Source of the DNA: Lewinella sp041392765
GTDB taxonomy: Bacteria > Bacteroidota > Bacteroidia > Chitinophagales > Saprospiraceae
Direction of reading: 5' to 3'
NCBI GenBank assembly: GCA_041392765.1
Contig: JAWKLL010000006.1
Span: 62,001 to 126,000 of the forward strand
Length of the DNA: 64,000 nt
Every line of letters begins with the position of its first letter. Position 1 is the stretch's first letter. Of the stretch, positions 33,748 to 41,529 are shown piece after piece. A program made the position numbers and the translations under genes. Below the pieces are notes generated by a model. The model saw only the letters and a program-made list of their open reading frames with translations, did not search any database and had not been told where the DNA came from.

Positions 33748-34624
33748 ATGACAACTAGGATATGCACACTGCTATCCCTGTCCTTTCTGTGCCTGTTTGG
33801 CTGCGGAGGGGTACAAACGCAACCACTTACCACTAATCAAACCAAATCTGACGAAAACATGAGTACAGTACACGAAGTTCAATCTTACGTTCATTTTCAC
33901 GGTGCACCAGCAAGGGGCAAAATCCTGATGGTGGCCAGTTCCCCATCTGTTTCTAAACAAACAGGTTGGCTTCATTGGCTTTTGGGCGGCTGAACTGACG
34001 CACCCGCTGCGCGTATTCCAAGAAGCTGGCTACGACGTGGAATTGGTATCCACCGAAGGCGGCAAGTTGATGATGGACGGCTATTCCAACCCCACCGATG
34101 CCAGTGGCTACTCGGCTCACGATGTGATTTCTTTGGGCTATATGCAGCAGGAGTGGTTCAATCAAATGTTGGAAAACACAAAGAAATTGACCGAGGTCAA
34201 CCCTAATGATTACGATGCCATTTTCTTAGTTGGCGGTCAAGGCCCCATGTACACCTATCGGGGCAATAAGGCTTTGGAAAAACTTTTCGCCCAATTCTAT
34301 GAAGGCGGGAAGCCGAGTGCAGCCGTATGCCACTCCACTACCCTGCTATTGGAAGCCAAAAAATCAAATGGTGAACTGATTGTAGCAGGCAAAACTTGGA
34401 CGGGCTTCGCCGATGCAGAAGAAGAGTTTGCCGACCAAGCCGTAGGGCAAAAAATTCAGCCTTACCGCATTGAAGACGAAGCACGTAAAATCGCAGGGAC
34501 GACCTTCAAGGTAGCCGCACCATTCTCCTCCTACGCCATTGCCGATGGTAATTTGATTACCGGACAGCAGCAAAACAGCGGCGCAGCCGCAGCGGAGTTG
34601 TTGGTGAAAATGCTGGGTGAATAA
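33748..34624 (+). pseudogene. DJ-1/PfpI family lipoprotein (type 1 glutamine amidotransferase-like), one frameshift
   Basis: Starts MTTRICTLLSLSFLCLFGC, a lipoprotein signal. The first 75 residues reach GKILMVASSPSVSKQTG, then the frame breaks near 33963 and continues as VGFIGFWAAELTHPLRVF and EAGYDVELVSTEGGKLMMDG to 34624. The nucleophile elbow AAVCHSTT and the Glu-containing FWAAEL segment are those of DJ-1/PfpI chaperone/glyoxalase-type proteins (about 230-residue domain). A single base change in the region AAACAAACAGGTTGG restores one frame. Divergent HxlR suggests response to a reactive electrophile; this is inference. Confidence 0.85.
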
Positions 34625-34625
34625 T

Positions 34626-35255
34626 ATGAATGAAAAAATCGTGACAATAATACTGATTTTATTTTTCGGCATTATGCTAAATGCCCAATCCATCGAAACC
34701 TATTTTGGCCACGAGCGGGCGGGTGTGGACTTGCTTTGGTACAAATTCTTGAAGAATGAATCAGGCGCACAACTGCCGTTTTTGTTCTTTAGCCGCACCC
34801 GTGCGAGTACCGATTACGACCATTTGCCGACGGCGTTTGGTACCACGAATGCTGTGTCCTATAACTTCAAAAGTGGCTTGGGCATCGTGGCGGTGGGTTC
34901 ATTTTTGAACAATGGCTTCATCCCCAAAGCGGGGGTGCAGTTGGTCAATGCCAAGGGTGATTTCCTCTTCTTTGGCTGGTTGGTGGCCGATTTGAAAAAA
35001 GAAGGCAACCTCGATTTGTTCGGGCTTTTCCGCTACACGCCTGTATTGAAAGCGGATTGGCGGCTATTTTCACAGGCGGAATTGTTCCCCGTTTACAACC
35101 CCAAAAATGAATTTTGGAGCCTCACGCAACGGCTGCGGCTGGGAGCGAAATATCACCATTGGGCGGCGGGTTTTATGGCGGATTTCAACCAAAGCGGGAA
35201 AGACGATTTTGTGAAAACAAACAATATCGGCGGTTTTTTGCGGCATGATTTCTAG
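34626..35255 (+). CDS. Predicted outer-membrane beta-barrel protein
   Basis: A 209-residue protein with a signal peptide (cleavage after MLNAQS). The mature part alternates hydrophobic and polar residues in strands with aromatic belts (YKFLKNESGAQLPFLFFSR, DFLFFGWLVADLKKEGN, FRYTPVLKADWRLFSQAEL) and ends in Phe (FLRHDF), the usual C-terminal residue of a barrel. I do not recognise the family. It begins one base after the stop of the DJ-1/PfpI gene and is very probably co-transcribed. Confidence 0.7.
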   Translation: MNEKIVTIILILFFGIMLNAQSIETYFGHERAGVDLLWYKFLKNESGAQLPFLFFSRTRASTDYDHLPTAFGTTNAVSYNFKSGLGIVAVGSFLNNGFIPKAGVQLVNAKGDFLFFGWLVADLKKEGNLDLFGLFRYTPVLKADWRLFSQAELFPVYNPKNEFWSLTQRLRLGAKYHHWAAGFMADFNQSGKDDFVKTNNIGGFLRHDF

Positions 35256-35257
35256 TC

Positions 35258-35345
35258 TAAAGGCAGGGAGTACCAAGTGCCTTTGCCTTTGCCGTTCTGT
35301 TGTAAGTGCTTATGCTGAACGAGTTGCTCAATATTTTTACGCATA
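35258..35345 (-). pseudogene. C-terminal winged-helix remnant
   Basis: On the minus strand the frame reads RKNIEQLVQHKHLQQNGKGK followed by GTWYSLPLD and a stop. This looks like the last winged helix of Fic, RecG-like or AlbA-type ATP-binding regulators, which often end 'GKGRGTYY.L'. Upstream of it (higher coordinates) the frame runs into a short repeat and no further homology. The identity cannot be fixed. Confidence 0.4.
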
Positions 35346-35398
35346 AGTACGCATAAAACGCCTTTTTGACAAAAAAATACGCATAAGTACGCATAAAA
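35338..35398. repeat. TACGCATAAG direct repeats
   Basis: TACGCATAAG followed by TACGCATAAAA occurs at 35338-35358 and again at 35378-35398, a period of 40, so four TACGCATAA words in 61 bases. It marks the junction between two gene remnants. Confidence 0.7.
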
Positions 35399-35419
35399 TC
35401 ATGGCTGATTTATGAAGCG

Positions 35420-35836
35420 ATGGCCAATGGCACCCTCGGTGGTTTCGATAGTTTCCAGATGGAGGGGCAACTGCTGGCGCTGACCAATTACCATGGTGCT
35501 TGCGAACGCATCAAGAATACGCCCCTACTACGACAATACCACTTTTTCACCAAGTTATTCCTCCTCGTTTTTATGCTCATCCTGCCTTTTTCGCTCATTG
35601 GCGATTTTGCCAAGATGGGGCAGCCTGCCTTGATGGTTCCCGTGAGCATTCTCATCTCCTTTGTGTTTGGCGTGATGGGAAAGGTGGGCGAGGTGAACGA
35701 AGACCCCTTTGAAAACCGCATTACCGATGTGCCACTGACGGCTATGTGCAACACGATCGAACGGGATTTGAAGGAAATGTTGGGAGAGATGGATCTGCCT
35801 GCGAAATTGGAGCCAAAAGATGGGTTCTTGTTTTGA
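35420..35836 (+). pseudogene. C-terminal half of a bestrophin family channel
   Basis: 138 codons read GFDSFQMEGQLLALTNYHGA, CERIKNTPLLRQYHFFTKLF, a hydrophobic span, then MVPVSILISFVFGVMGKVGE and EDPFENRITDVPLTAMCNTI. This is the second half of bacterial bestrophin (UPF0187), in which 'ERI.nTPlP..Y' and 'EDPFe...DvP' are constant. A complete protein is near 300 residues; the N-terminal membrane helices and pore neck are missing. The break coincides with the TACGCATAAG repeats at 35338-35398. Confidence 0.8.
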
Positions 35837-36217
35837 AAGCCGATATTCAAAGCACCTCCAAACTCCTACGGATATCACGATGGATGAACATTTTTAAGAT
35901 ATTTTGAATTCAAAATGCAAAATATCTCATTTTTTGAAACCACTCCGCAATTATTTAGCATCAAAGTACTAGACATTTTTTACCCCGCTGATTGACGCAG
36001 ACGGTTATCCGCAAATTTCGCTAATAAATCTGCGGAAATCTGCGTATTCGTCTGCGTATATCTGCGGGAAATTTTCTCCGTTATGAATTATGTCTAATAG
36101 TTTGATTTAGTATCCATTCCCTGTGGAAGAACTGACGGACTGTACTTTCCTTCGCCGTTCTTTTTCTATACCCATGTATCGATTAATAACGACCTTTGCT
36201 ACGACAACACGTTAGGT
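35837..36217. other. Intergenic with CTGCG-type repeat, no gene
   Basis: Contains a run of CTGCG words in alternating orientation (35989-36072: GACGCAGACG, ATCTGCGGAAATCTGCGTA, GTCTGCGTATATCTGCGGG), a common interspersed motif of Bacteroidota. The rest is AT-rich; the AraC gene promoter should lie at its right end. Confidence 0.55.
35989..36072. repeat. CTGCG-rich interspersed repeat, copy 1
   Basis: Four ATCTGCG/GTCTGCG words in about 70 bases, preceded by GACGCAGACG. A related shorter block is at 39656-39709. Confidence 0.6.
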
Positions 36218-37057
36218 ATGGAAAAACTCGCTTTCGAGCGCAATAAATACGGCAAGGAACTTCTAATAGATGCCTGCAATGAACAAGAACTGGAACTCGT
36301 GGCTGATGTCATGGTGCTGAATTTCTATACCATTGTTTTTCTGGAAAAATGCAGCGGTACTTATTTTATTGACACCGAAGAAATCCCCTTTCAGAACAAT
36401 ACCGTTCTCTTCATCAAGCCTGGCCAGATCAATAAAGTAGATAAGGCTGTTTTTGAAAAATGCCAATTCCTGTTCTTTGAGGGCGACTTCCTCGATGAAT
36501 TTTTCAATGACAAGCACTTTATTTTCAAGTTCGGTTTCTTCCACAATCATGAAAGCCCATCTTTCCTACATTTTGAAGATGCGAGCGTTTTCAATGCGTT
36601 CAACCAAATCGCCTTTGAAATTTGGGAGGAAATAAAAAACCTCACACAGGACAGCCACCACATCCTCCGCTCACAAATTTATTATCTGCTTGTAAAACTG
36701 CACCGAGCATACAGCCAGCACTACGGACAATCCAGAGATACCATGAGCGACCCCGTGGTGCTGCAATTTTCCCGCCTGCTAGACAAAGAGGTGCGCAACA
36801 ACCTTGCCGTTGAGCAATTTGCCGAACGCCTAAATGTCAGCAGGGTGCACCTGAACAACCTTTGTCAAAAATACTTTTCCAAGACTGCCCACCAAATCGT
36901 ACGGGAACGCACCATTGCTGAAATAAAGAAGGAAATCCAGTATTCCGAAAAATCATTTTCAGAAATCGCCTACGAGTTCAACTTCTCTGCACCCTCGCAT
37001 TTCGCCCGCTTTTTCAAGCAGATGACGGGGCTTTCGCCTCAGGAATGGCGGGGTTAG
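36218..37057 (+). CDS. AraC-family transcriptional regulator
   Basis: A 279-residue regulator with an N-terminal cupin-like sensing domain (about 1-160; FIDTEEIPFQNNTVLFIKPG, a typical ligand-pocket strand) and a C-terminal double helix-turn-helix (about 180-279; LAVEQFAERLNVSRVHLNNL and FSEIAYEFNFSAPSHFARFF ending SPQEW). It precedes two related barrel-domain genes on the same strand, separated by a hairpin, and is the likely regulator of them. Confidence 0.92.
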   Translation: MEKLAFERNKYGKELLIDACNEQELELVADVMVLNFYTIVFLEKCSGTYFIDTEEIPFQNNTVLFIKPGQINKVDKAVFEKCQFLFFEGDFLDEFFNDKHFIFKFGFFHNHESPSFLHFEDASVFNAFNQIAFEIWEEIKNLTQDSHHILRSQIYYLLVKLHRAYSQHYGQSRDTMSDPVVLQFSRLLDKEVRNNLAVEQFAERLNVSRVHLNNLCQKYFSKTAHQIVRERTIAEIKKEIQYSEKSFSEIAYEFNFSAPSHFARFFKQMTGLSPQEWRG

Positions 37058-37361
37058 GGCAGCGTCGCAAGTGGTTTATTGGGACATATTAAAAAAAATT
37101 ATCCCGACAAATTTAAAGGCGAATTTTAAATTTGTCGGGATTCACCGCTTATCATTATCGCTCCCGAAGCAGGTGATTACCCCATTGAAGAGAATATTCG
37201 CGTTTGCGATTTGGCGCATTGCTGGAAATATCTTCCCCACCTCTGAACCAATAAAGCCTATACCATCTGTTTATCAAATTGGTAAGCCTTTTTTCAAAAG
37301 GGTAAAAGCTCAGCACGCTCCTGCCCACACCTTTGCAGCATCAATTTTTAATAAAAATAAT
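37058..37361. other. AraC to ABM-protein spacer, no gene
   Basis: About 300 bases with one strong hairpin (37101-37141). The frame open through this stretch has no protein-like features before ATG 37362. The CACCTTTG at 37328 might be a weak -7 box. Confidence 0.4.
37101..37141. terminator. Strong hairpin after the AraC gene
   Basis: A perfect 17-bp stem ATCCCGACAAATTTAAA (37101-37117) / TTTAAATTTGTCGGGAT (37125-37141) with a 7-base loop GGCGAAT. It lacks a long T-run, so it might be a repeat or operator as well as a terminator. Confidence 0.6.
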
Positions 37362-38015
37362 ATGAACCACATTTTTGAACTCGCCATCAACAAGGCGAAG
37401 GATGGTCAGCATGATCGTTTTTTACAGACCCGGGCTCAATTTGTAGCGGTGCTGGGCAAAGAGGAAAACACCCTAAACGAGGGTAAATGGCAACCCTTTT
37501 TCACCGTCGGTGATATAGCACTGGATGATGTGTTGGTAGGTATGACCCATTGGAATTCCATGCAGGGCTTTGGCGAGACGGCGGCCAAGCTATTGCCTCA
37601 GTCCGAGGCTCACAACTATTTTGCCTCCTTTGACCCACTGGCTTACGTACTACTCGAAACCCTTGACGGCAGGGATTTCGATTTGGAAAGTGTTAAAACC
37701 GAAGGAAATGTAGTGGAATTTGCCATACGGAAAGGCAAAACGCCCGATGCTTTTGGGGCTGCACGGGATACTTTTTTCGATTCCTTGAAAAACTACAAGG
37801 GCTACAAATTTGCCCGTGAATTCAAAGTTTGGCAATTGGACAGCAACAGTATGCCTCAATTTCAGGAAGGCGTGCAAGCGGTTATTATCGTTTGGGACAA
37901 TGTAGAGGATTTCCAAAAAGCAGCCAATCCAATTTTTGGTTCGACCGAATACCAGAACTTTGCTTCAAATCTGGAAGTGAGTGCTTATTTCGCTACTTTC
38001 CCTGTGATGGGATAA
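37362..38015 (+). CDS. Cytoplasmic protein with two dimeric alpha-beta barrel-like repeats (ABM-like)
   Basis: A 217-residue protein without signal peptide. It is made of two related halves: FELAINKAKDGQHDRFLQTR (about 4-105) and VEFAIRKGKTPDAFGAARDT (about 112-217), each running 'vEfaI+.gk...F..aR..F...l......' and ending FxTFdpl or YFATFPVMG. This fits a double antibiotic-biosynthesis-monooxygenase-like ferredoxin fold. No catalytic residues are obvious. ATG 37362 is chosen as homology with the next gene starts there. It is a paralogue of the next gene and follows an AraC regulator. Confidence 0.7.
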   Translation: MNHIFELAINKAKDGQHDRFLQTRAQFVAVLGKEENTLNEGKWQPFFTVGDIALDDVLVGMTHWNSMQGFGETAAKLLPQSEAHNYFASFDPLAYVLLETLDGRDFDLESVKTEGNVVEFAIRKGKTPDAFGAARDTFFDSLKNYKGYKFAREFKVWQLDSNSMPQFQEGVQAVIIVWDNVEDFQKAANPIFGSTEYQNFASNLEVSAYFATFPVMG

Positions 38016-38075
38016 TTCCATTAGTTCTTTGCCACACATTTTGTCAAAGAATGTCAATTTTTTAAATAAACTTCG

Positions 38076-38816
38076 ATGAACAAATTTTCATTATTGCTGC
38101 TGCTCGTCGGCAGCCTGATGTTCGCTTGCGACAAAGACGACAATACGCCTACTGATAAAACCGACGACGTGGTAGAAATCGCTATCCGTCAGGTAAAAAC
38201 CGGGCAACTCGCAGCCTTCGAGCAGGCTCGCACCAATTTCATCAACCTGCTGAAACAACAGGACGGCGTATCGAACGACCGGGAATACGCTTCCTTCTTC
38301 CACTTCAATCCGGCGCAGGATACCAGCCGCCAAGTGTATATCGGGATGACCCAATACGAAGACTTGGCTACCTTCCAAAAAGTAGGTGCTGACATTGGCA
38401 CATCGGCGGAGGCGGGGGCTTTTTTCAGCACTTTCGACGCGCTCGTGTTTACGGCCATGAAGCCCAAAGTAGCGGGCACGGAGGTGGATTTGAGCAAGGT
38501 CGCCCAATCTGGCCAGATACTTGAAGTGGCCGTGCGCAACCTCTCGCTATATCCCAACTTCATTCAGGCGGATTACGAAGCCAAGCTCGATGCGTTTTTG
38601 GCGGTCTTAGCACAACAAACGGGCAGGGTGGCCGAGTACCAGTGGATTTCCGTACTCGATCCAAATATCGTAGTAGGCATGACGGTCTATGAAAGCCAGC
38701 AGGCATTTTTCAATATAGCCCTCAACCCCGATTTTGCCAATCACCCTGATGTAGTGGCGTTTTTTACCGCCTATCCCCCTAATATGGGCGGAGAAGTGAG
38801 TACGGTGGTCAAATAA
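38076..38816 (+). CDS. Lipoprotein with two ABM-like repeats
   Basis: A 246-residue lipoprotein (lipobox LMFAC) followed by an acidic linker DKDDNTPTDKTDD. The two halves start VEIAIRQVKTGQLAAFEQAR (about 35) and LEVAVRNLSLYPNFIQADYE (about 150), the same pattern as the neighbouring cytoplasmic paralogue, including GMTQYEDLATFQK and GMTVYESQQAF. The pair thus places the same domain in the cytoplasm and on the membrane. Function unknown. The spacer to the previous gene is 60 bases and a terminator follows. Confidence 0.75.
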   Translation: MNKFSLLLLLVGSLMFACDKDDNTPTDKTDDVVEIAIRQVKTGQLAAFEQARTNFINLLKQQDGVSNDREYASFFHFNPAQDTSRQVYIGMTQYEDLATFQKVGADIGTSAEAGAFFSTFDALVFTAMKPKVAGTEVDLSKVAQSGQILEVAVRNLSLYPNFIQADYEAKLDAFLAVLAQQTGRVAEYQWISVLDPNIVVGMTVYESQQAFFNIALNPDFANHPDVVAFFTAYPPNMGGEVSTVVK

Positions 38817-38839
38817 TCTAATCGAAAACTAGATGTGGG

Positions 38840-38878
38840 TACGCACTTAAAAGTAAGCAACTTACTTTTAGGTGCGTA
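38840..38878. terminator. Terminator hairpin after the ABM-like lipoprotein
   Basis: TACGCACTTAAAAGTAAG (38840-38857) pairs with CTTACTTTTAGGTGCGTA (38861-38878) with one G-T pair and a CAA loop. Confidence 0.75.
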
Positions 38879-38975
38879 TCTTCCATTATTGGAAATGTAT
38901 TTCGGATATTTGCTTTTCGAATACAAACTGCTTTTCAGCGGCAAAAAGTGAGAATTAATTACTGCCCGTAAAATC

Positions 38976-39647
38976 ATGCGTCAGAAATCATGGCAAAATC
39001 TGGACACCTACCGCTATGAGTTCCTGCTCACAGCCTTGTTGCTGTTGATTTTTGACAAAATATTTTTCCCCAACGATGATTTTTACCTACGCTATGTATG
39101 GCCCGCCAATATGGTTATTATAGCCATTGCCAGCTTTGGAATTTTTATTGAAAAAAGCCCTCGTATCAAGGCATTGCGCAATGTGTTGAGTTCTATTGGC
39201 ATCGGGATGCCTTTTGCCTTTTTGGCTTGGCAGGGGCAATATTGGTTCATGCGGACACTTACGCTCTTTTACATACTCTACTACAGCTTCATTTTCTGGG
39301 AGGTCATGCGCCAGATAACTTCAGCCCAAGAAGTACGACTGAACGTGGTCATCGGCTCGTTCTGCGGCTACTTGTTATTGAGCTTGGTAGCATTATTCAG
39401 CTTTATCTTTGTTGAATTGAACTACCCCCATTCCTTTGGCAACATAAGCTATGGTAACACCTCTAGCATTTATCAAGAACTCATGTATTTCAGTTTCATC
39501 ACCCTCACAAGTATCGGCTATGGCGATATTGCCCCGCTTACCGATATGTCGAGGCTGACGGTGGCCTTTTTTGGCATGCTGGGACAGTTCTATATAGTGG
39601 CGGTGATTGGGATTGTTATTTCCAAATTCACTTCCAATGCAGCATAA
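38976..39647 (+). CDS. Potassium channel family protein (ion channel, one pore domain)
   Basis: A 223-residue membrane protein. Five or six helices precede a pore loop SFITLTSIGYGDIAPLTD with the K+ filter TxxGYGD-like sequence SIGYGD, and a last helix (VAFFGMLGQFYIVAVIGIVI). No voltage-sensing arginine repeat and no cytoplasmic RCK domain are seen, so it may be an ungated or ligand-gated channel. A repeat block follows the gene at 39656. Confidence 0.88.
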   Translation: MRQKSWQNLDTYRYEFLLTALLLLIFDKIFFPNDDFYLRYVWPANMVIIAIASFGIFIEKSPRIKALRNVLSSIGIGMPFAFLAWQGQYWFMRTLTLFYILYYSFIFWEVMRQITSAQEVRLNVVIGSFCGYLLLSLVALFSFIFVELNYPHSFGNISYGNTSSIYQELMYFSFITLTSIGYGDIAPLTDMSRLTVAFFGMLGQFYIVAVIGIVISKFTSNAA

Positions 39648-39655
39648 AAAGATTA

Positions 39656-39709
39656 TCCCACAGATAAACGCAGATTTTACCGCTGACCTAATCTGCGAAA
39701 ATCAGCGTA
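39656..39709. repeat. CTGCG-type interspersed repeat, copy 2
   Basis: CAGATAAACGCAGATTTTAC, then CTGACCTAATCTGCGAAAATCAGCG: the same word set as at 35989-36072. It lies directly before the 152-bp element. Confidence 0.55.
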
Positions 39710-39717
39710 AAAAATAA

Positions 39718-39869
39718 GGTTCTTTGACTTTTTAGTGGAGGCTACCCTTCGGGTCGCTACGTTTCGCAGCTCGCTATTCGCTCACCCGGCAAACCCGGGT
39801 CTGTCAGCTAAAAGCTGCCACTGCTGCACATCGCTAGCCCAGTACGACCGCTAAATTTATCAAAGAACC
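39718..39869. repeat. 152-bp structured element with GGTTCTTTGA inverted ends
   Basis: GGTTCTTTGA at 39718-39727 and its inverse TCAAAGAACC at 39860-39869 bound the element; similarity extends inward over about 22 bases (..TTTAG.GG). The interior is GC-rich with hairpins CCCGGCAAACCCGGG and CAGCTAAAAGCTG. No protein is encoded. The end word also occurs at 2997 and 52329. Confidence 0.65.
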
Positions 39870-39889
39870 AAAAATACAAAGCATACAAT

Positions 39890-40504
39890 ATGAAAATCGC
39901 TATCATCGGCACAGGCAACGTAGGCGGCGCACTTGCAACCAGATGGGCAAAAGCAGGTCACCAAATCCTACTCGGCGTGCGGGACACGCAGCATTTCAAA
40001 GGGGCGGAACTGCTCCAGAATCCAAACACTAGCGCCCATACTATCGGAGAAGCGGTACAACAAGCGGAGACCATCCTCGTGGCCACGCCGCCCCAATATG
40101 CTGAAGAACTAACGCAAGCCTTCGGTGATGCAGCAGGAAAGGTCATCATTGACGCAACAAATTCCGTACGCACCCGTCCCGAAAACTACCCCACAGCCTT
40201 CCATACCTTCGCAGCGTTGACGGAGGCAGCAGTAGTCAAATGCTTCAACAGCACCAGCTTTGAAAACATGTTGAATCCCAACTACGGCGATGAAAAATTA
40301 GACATGTTCATGGCTGGCGACAGTGAAAAAGCCAAACAAACAGCCCGACAATTGGCGCTGGACGCTGGCTTTGGCACCTGCTGGGATTTTGGTAAAGCCG
40401 ATAAAGTGGTATTATTGGAGCAGTTTGCCCTGTCGTGGATCAATCTGGCTATCATGCAAGGGCATGGGCGCGATATTGCTTTTCGCATCATAAGGAGAAA
40501 CTGA
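39890..40504 (+). CDS. NAD(P)-binding oxidoreductase, F420-dependent NADP reductase-like
   Basis: A 204-residue protein with an N-terminal Rossmann motif KIAIIGTGNVGGALATRWAK and GHQILLGVRD, then AAVVKCFNSTSFENMLNP and a C-terminal AIMQGHGRDIAF. This is the NADP oxidoreductase (PF03807) group named after the F420-dependent enzyme; most bacterial members are not shown to use F420 and the substrate is unknown. It is a single gene directly after a structured repeat. Confidence 0.88.
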   Translation: MKIAIIGTGNVGGALATRWAKAGHQILLGVRDTQHFKGAELLQNPNTSAHTIGEAVQQAETILVATPPQYAEELTQAFGDAAGKVIIDATNSVRTRPENYPTAFHTFAALTEAAVVKCFNSTSFENMLNPNYGDEKLDMFMAGDSEKAKQTARQLALDAGFGTCWDFGKADKVVLLEQFALSWINLAIMQGHGRDIAFRIIRRN

Positions 40505-40547
40505 CGCTACACCCATATCAAAACTATTCACAACGGCGATAATACCT

Positions 40548-41522
40548 TTAGCCTGCCCCAAAACACACCTCCTGTACAAAATCCAAGGCGCGTTGCTCAT
40601 GCCAATAAATGCCCGCTGGGTGACGGGTGTAGAACCCGCAATGCCCTCCGTGCGCAGGCGTTTCGAGGTAAAACCAAGGGTGCTTGGATGCTAAAGCAAC
40701 AGGAAAACAGGGGGGCTGCAGGAACGTATCATCCTGCGCATTGATGAGCAATACAGGTCGGTGAATATTGGGAAGAAAATGCACGCTGGAACAAGAATGC
40801 CAGTAGTCCTCGGCGTGTGCATACCCGTGCATGGGGCCTGTGAACTGGGCATCGAACTCACCAAAATTGCGGGGCATAGAAGCAGGTAGTACAAGATGAC
40901 CGGGAAAATCGTGGTACTTATTACGTGCTTTTTCATTCAGCGTTCGCAAGAAACGATGTAGGTAAATAGCGTTGCGAGGCTGTGAAAAAGCAATATTAGC
41001 CGACGGAATGTCACAAGGAACCGAAAACGCCACGGCTCCTTTAACCTCCGAGGGCAGGATGCGACCACTTTCCCCCATATACTTGAGTACCACATTGCCA
41101 CCAAGGCTAAACCCCGTGAGAATAATTTGCCCATATCCCATCCCAATGGCATGCTGAACCACCGTGCGTAAATCGCCCGATTCGCCCATATTGTACATCC
41201 TCAAACGCTCATTCATTCGCCCACTACAAGAACGAAAATTCATACCAACTACATCCCATCCCGCTCGGTGAAAAATCCGCAAAATACCCCGCATATAGGG
41301 ACGGTTGGCATCCCCTTCTAAACCATGTAGCGCAATCATTAATCGAGAACTACCCTGGCGTACCCAATCCGTATCAATAAAATCGCCATCAGGAGTTGGG
41401 ATGGTCAGGCGGGTAGTGGGCAAAGAAGCCACGCTGCGAAACACTGCCGGAAAAATAGTATTGAGGTGGGCATTGCGAAAAACACCCGGTGCGCGATAGT
41501 CGGAATGGGCTAAGTAAGGCAT
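40548..41522 (-). CDS. Alpha/beta hydrolase, YheT family
   Basis: A 324-residue hydrolase. Nucleophile elbow ILTGFSLGGNVVLKY (Ser), acid in NAQDDTFLQP (Asp) and HGGHCGF (His) form the triad. The oxyanion segment ALHGLEGDANRPYMRG and the FRSCSGRMN motif are those of the YheT group, which includes esterases of unknown physiological substrate. Start ATG 41522. It follows the 487-residue membrane protein and folP on the same strand, with a 7-base gap to the former. Confidence 0.9.
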   Translation of the reverse strand: MPYLAHSDYRAPGVFRNAHLNTIFPAVFRSVASLPTTRLTIPTPDGDFIDTDWVRQGSSRLMIALHGLEGDANRPYMRGILRIFHRAGWDVVGMNFRSCSGRMNERLRMYNMGESGDLRTVVQHAIGMGYGQIILTGFSLGGNVVLKYMGESGRILPSEVKGAVAFSVPCDIPSANIAFSQPRNAIYLHRFLRTLNEKARNKYHDFPGHLVLPASMPRNFGEFDAQFTGPMHGYAHAEDYWHSCSSVHFLPNIHRPVLLINAQDDTFLQPPCFPVALASKHPWFYLETPAHGGHCGFYTRHPAGIYWHEQRALDFVQEVCFGAG

Positions 41523-41529
41523 ATCAGGG

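Noticed and set aside
35989..36072. CRISPR-like array of CTGCG words
   Set aside because: Spacing is irregular, words are short and in both orientations, and no cas gene is present.
37071..37361. In-frame extension upstream of the first ABM-like protein
   Set aside because: It runs through a 17-bp hairpin and has no similarity to the paralogue, which begins at the Met of 37362.
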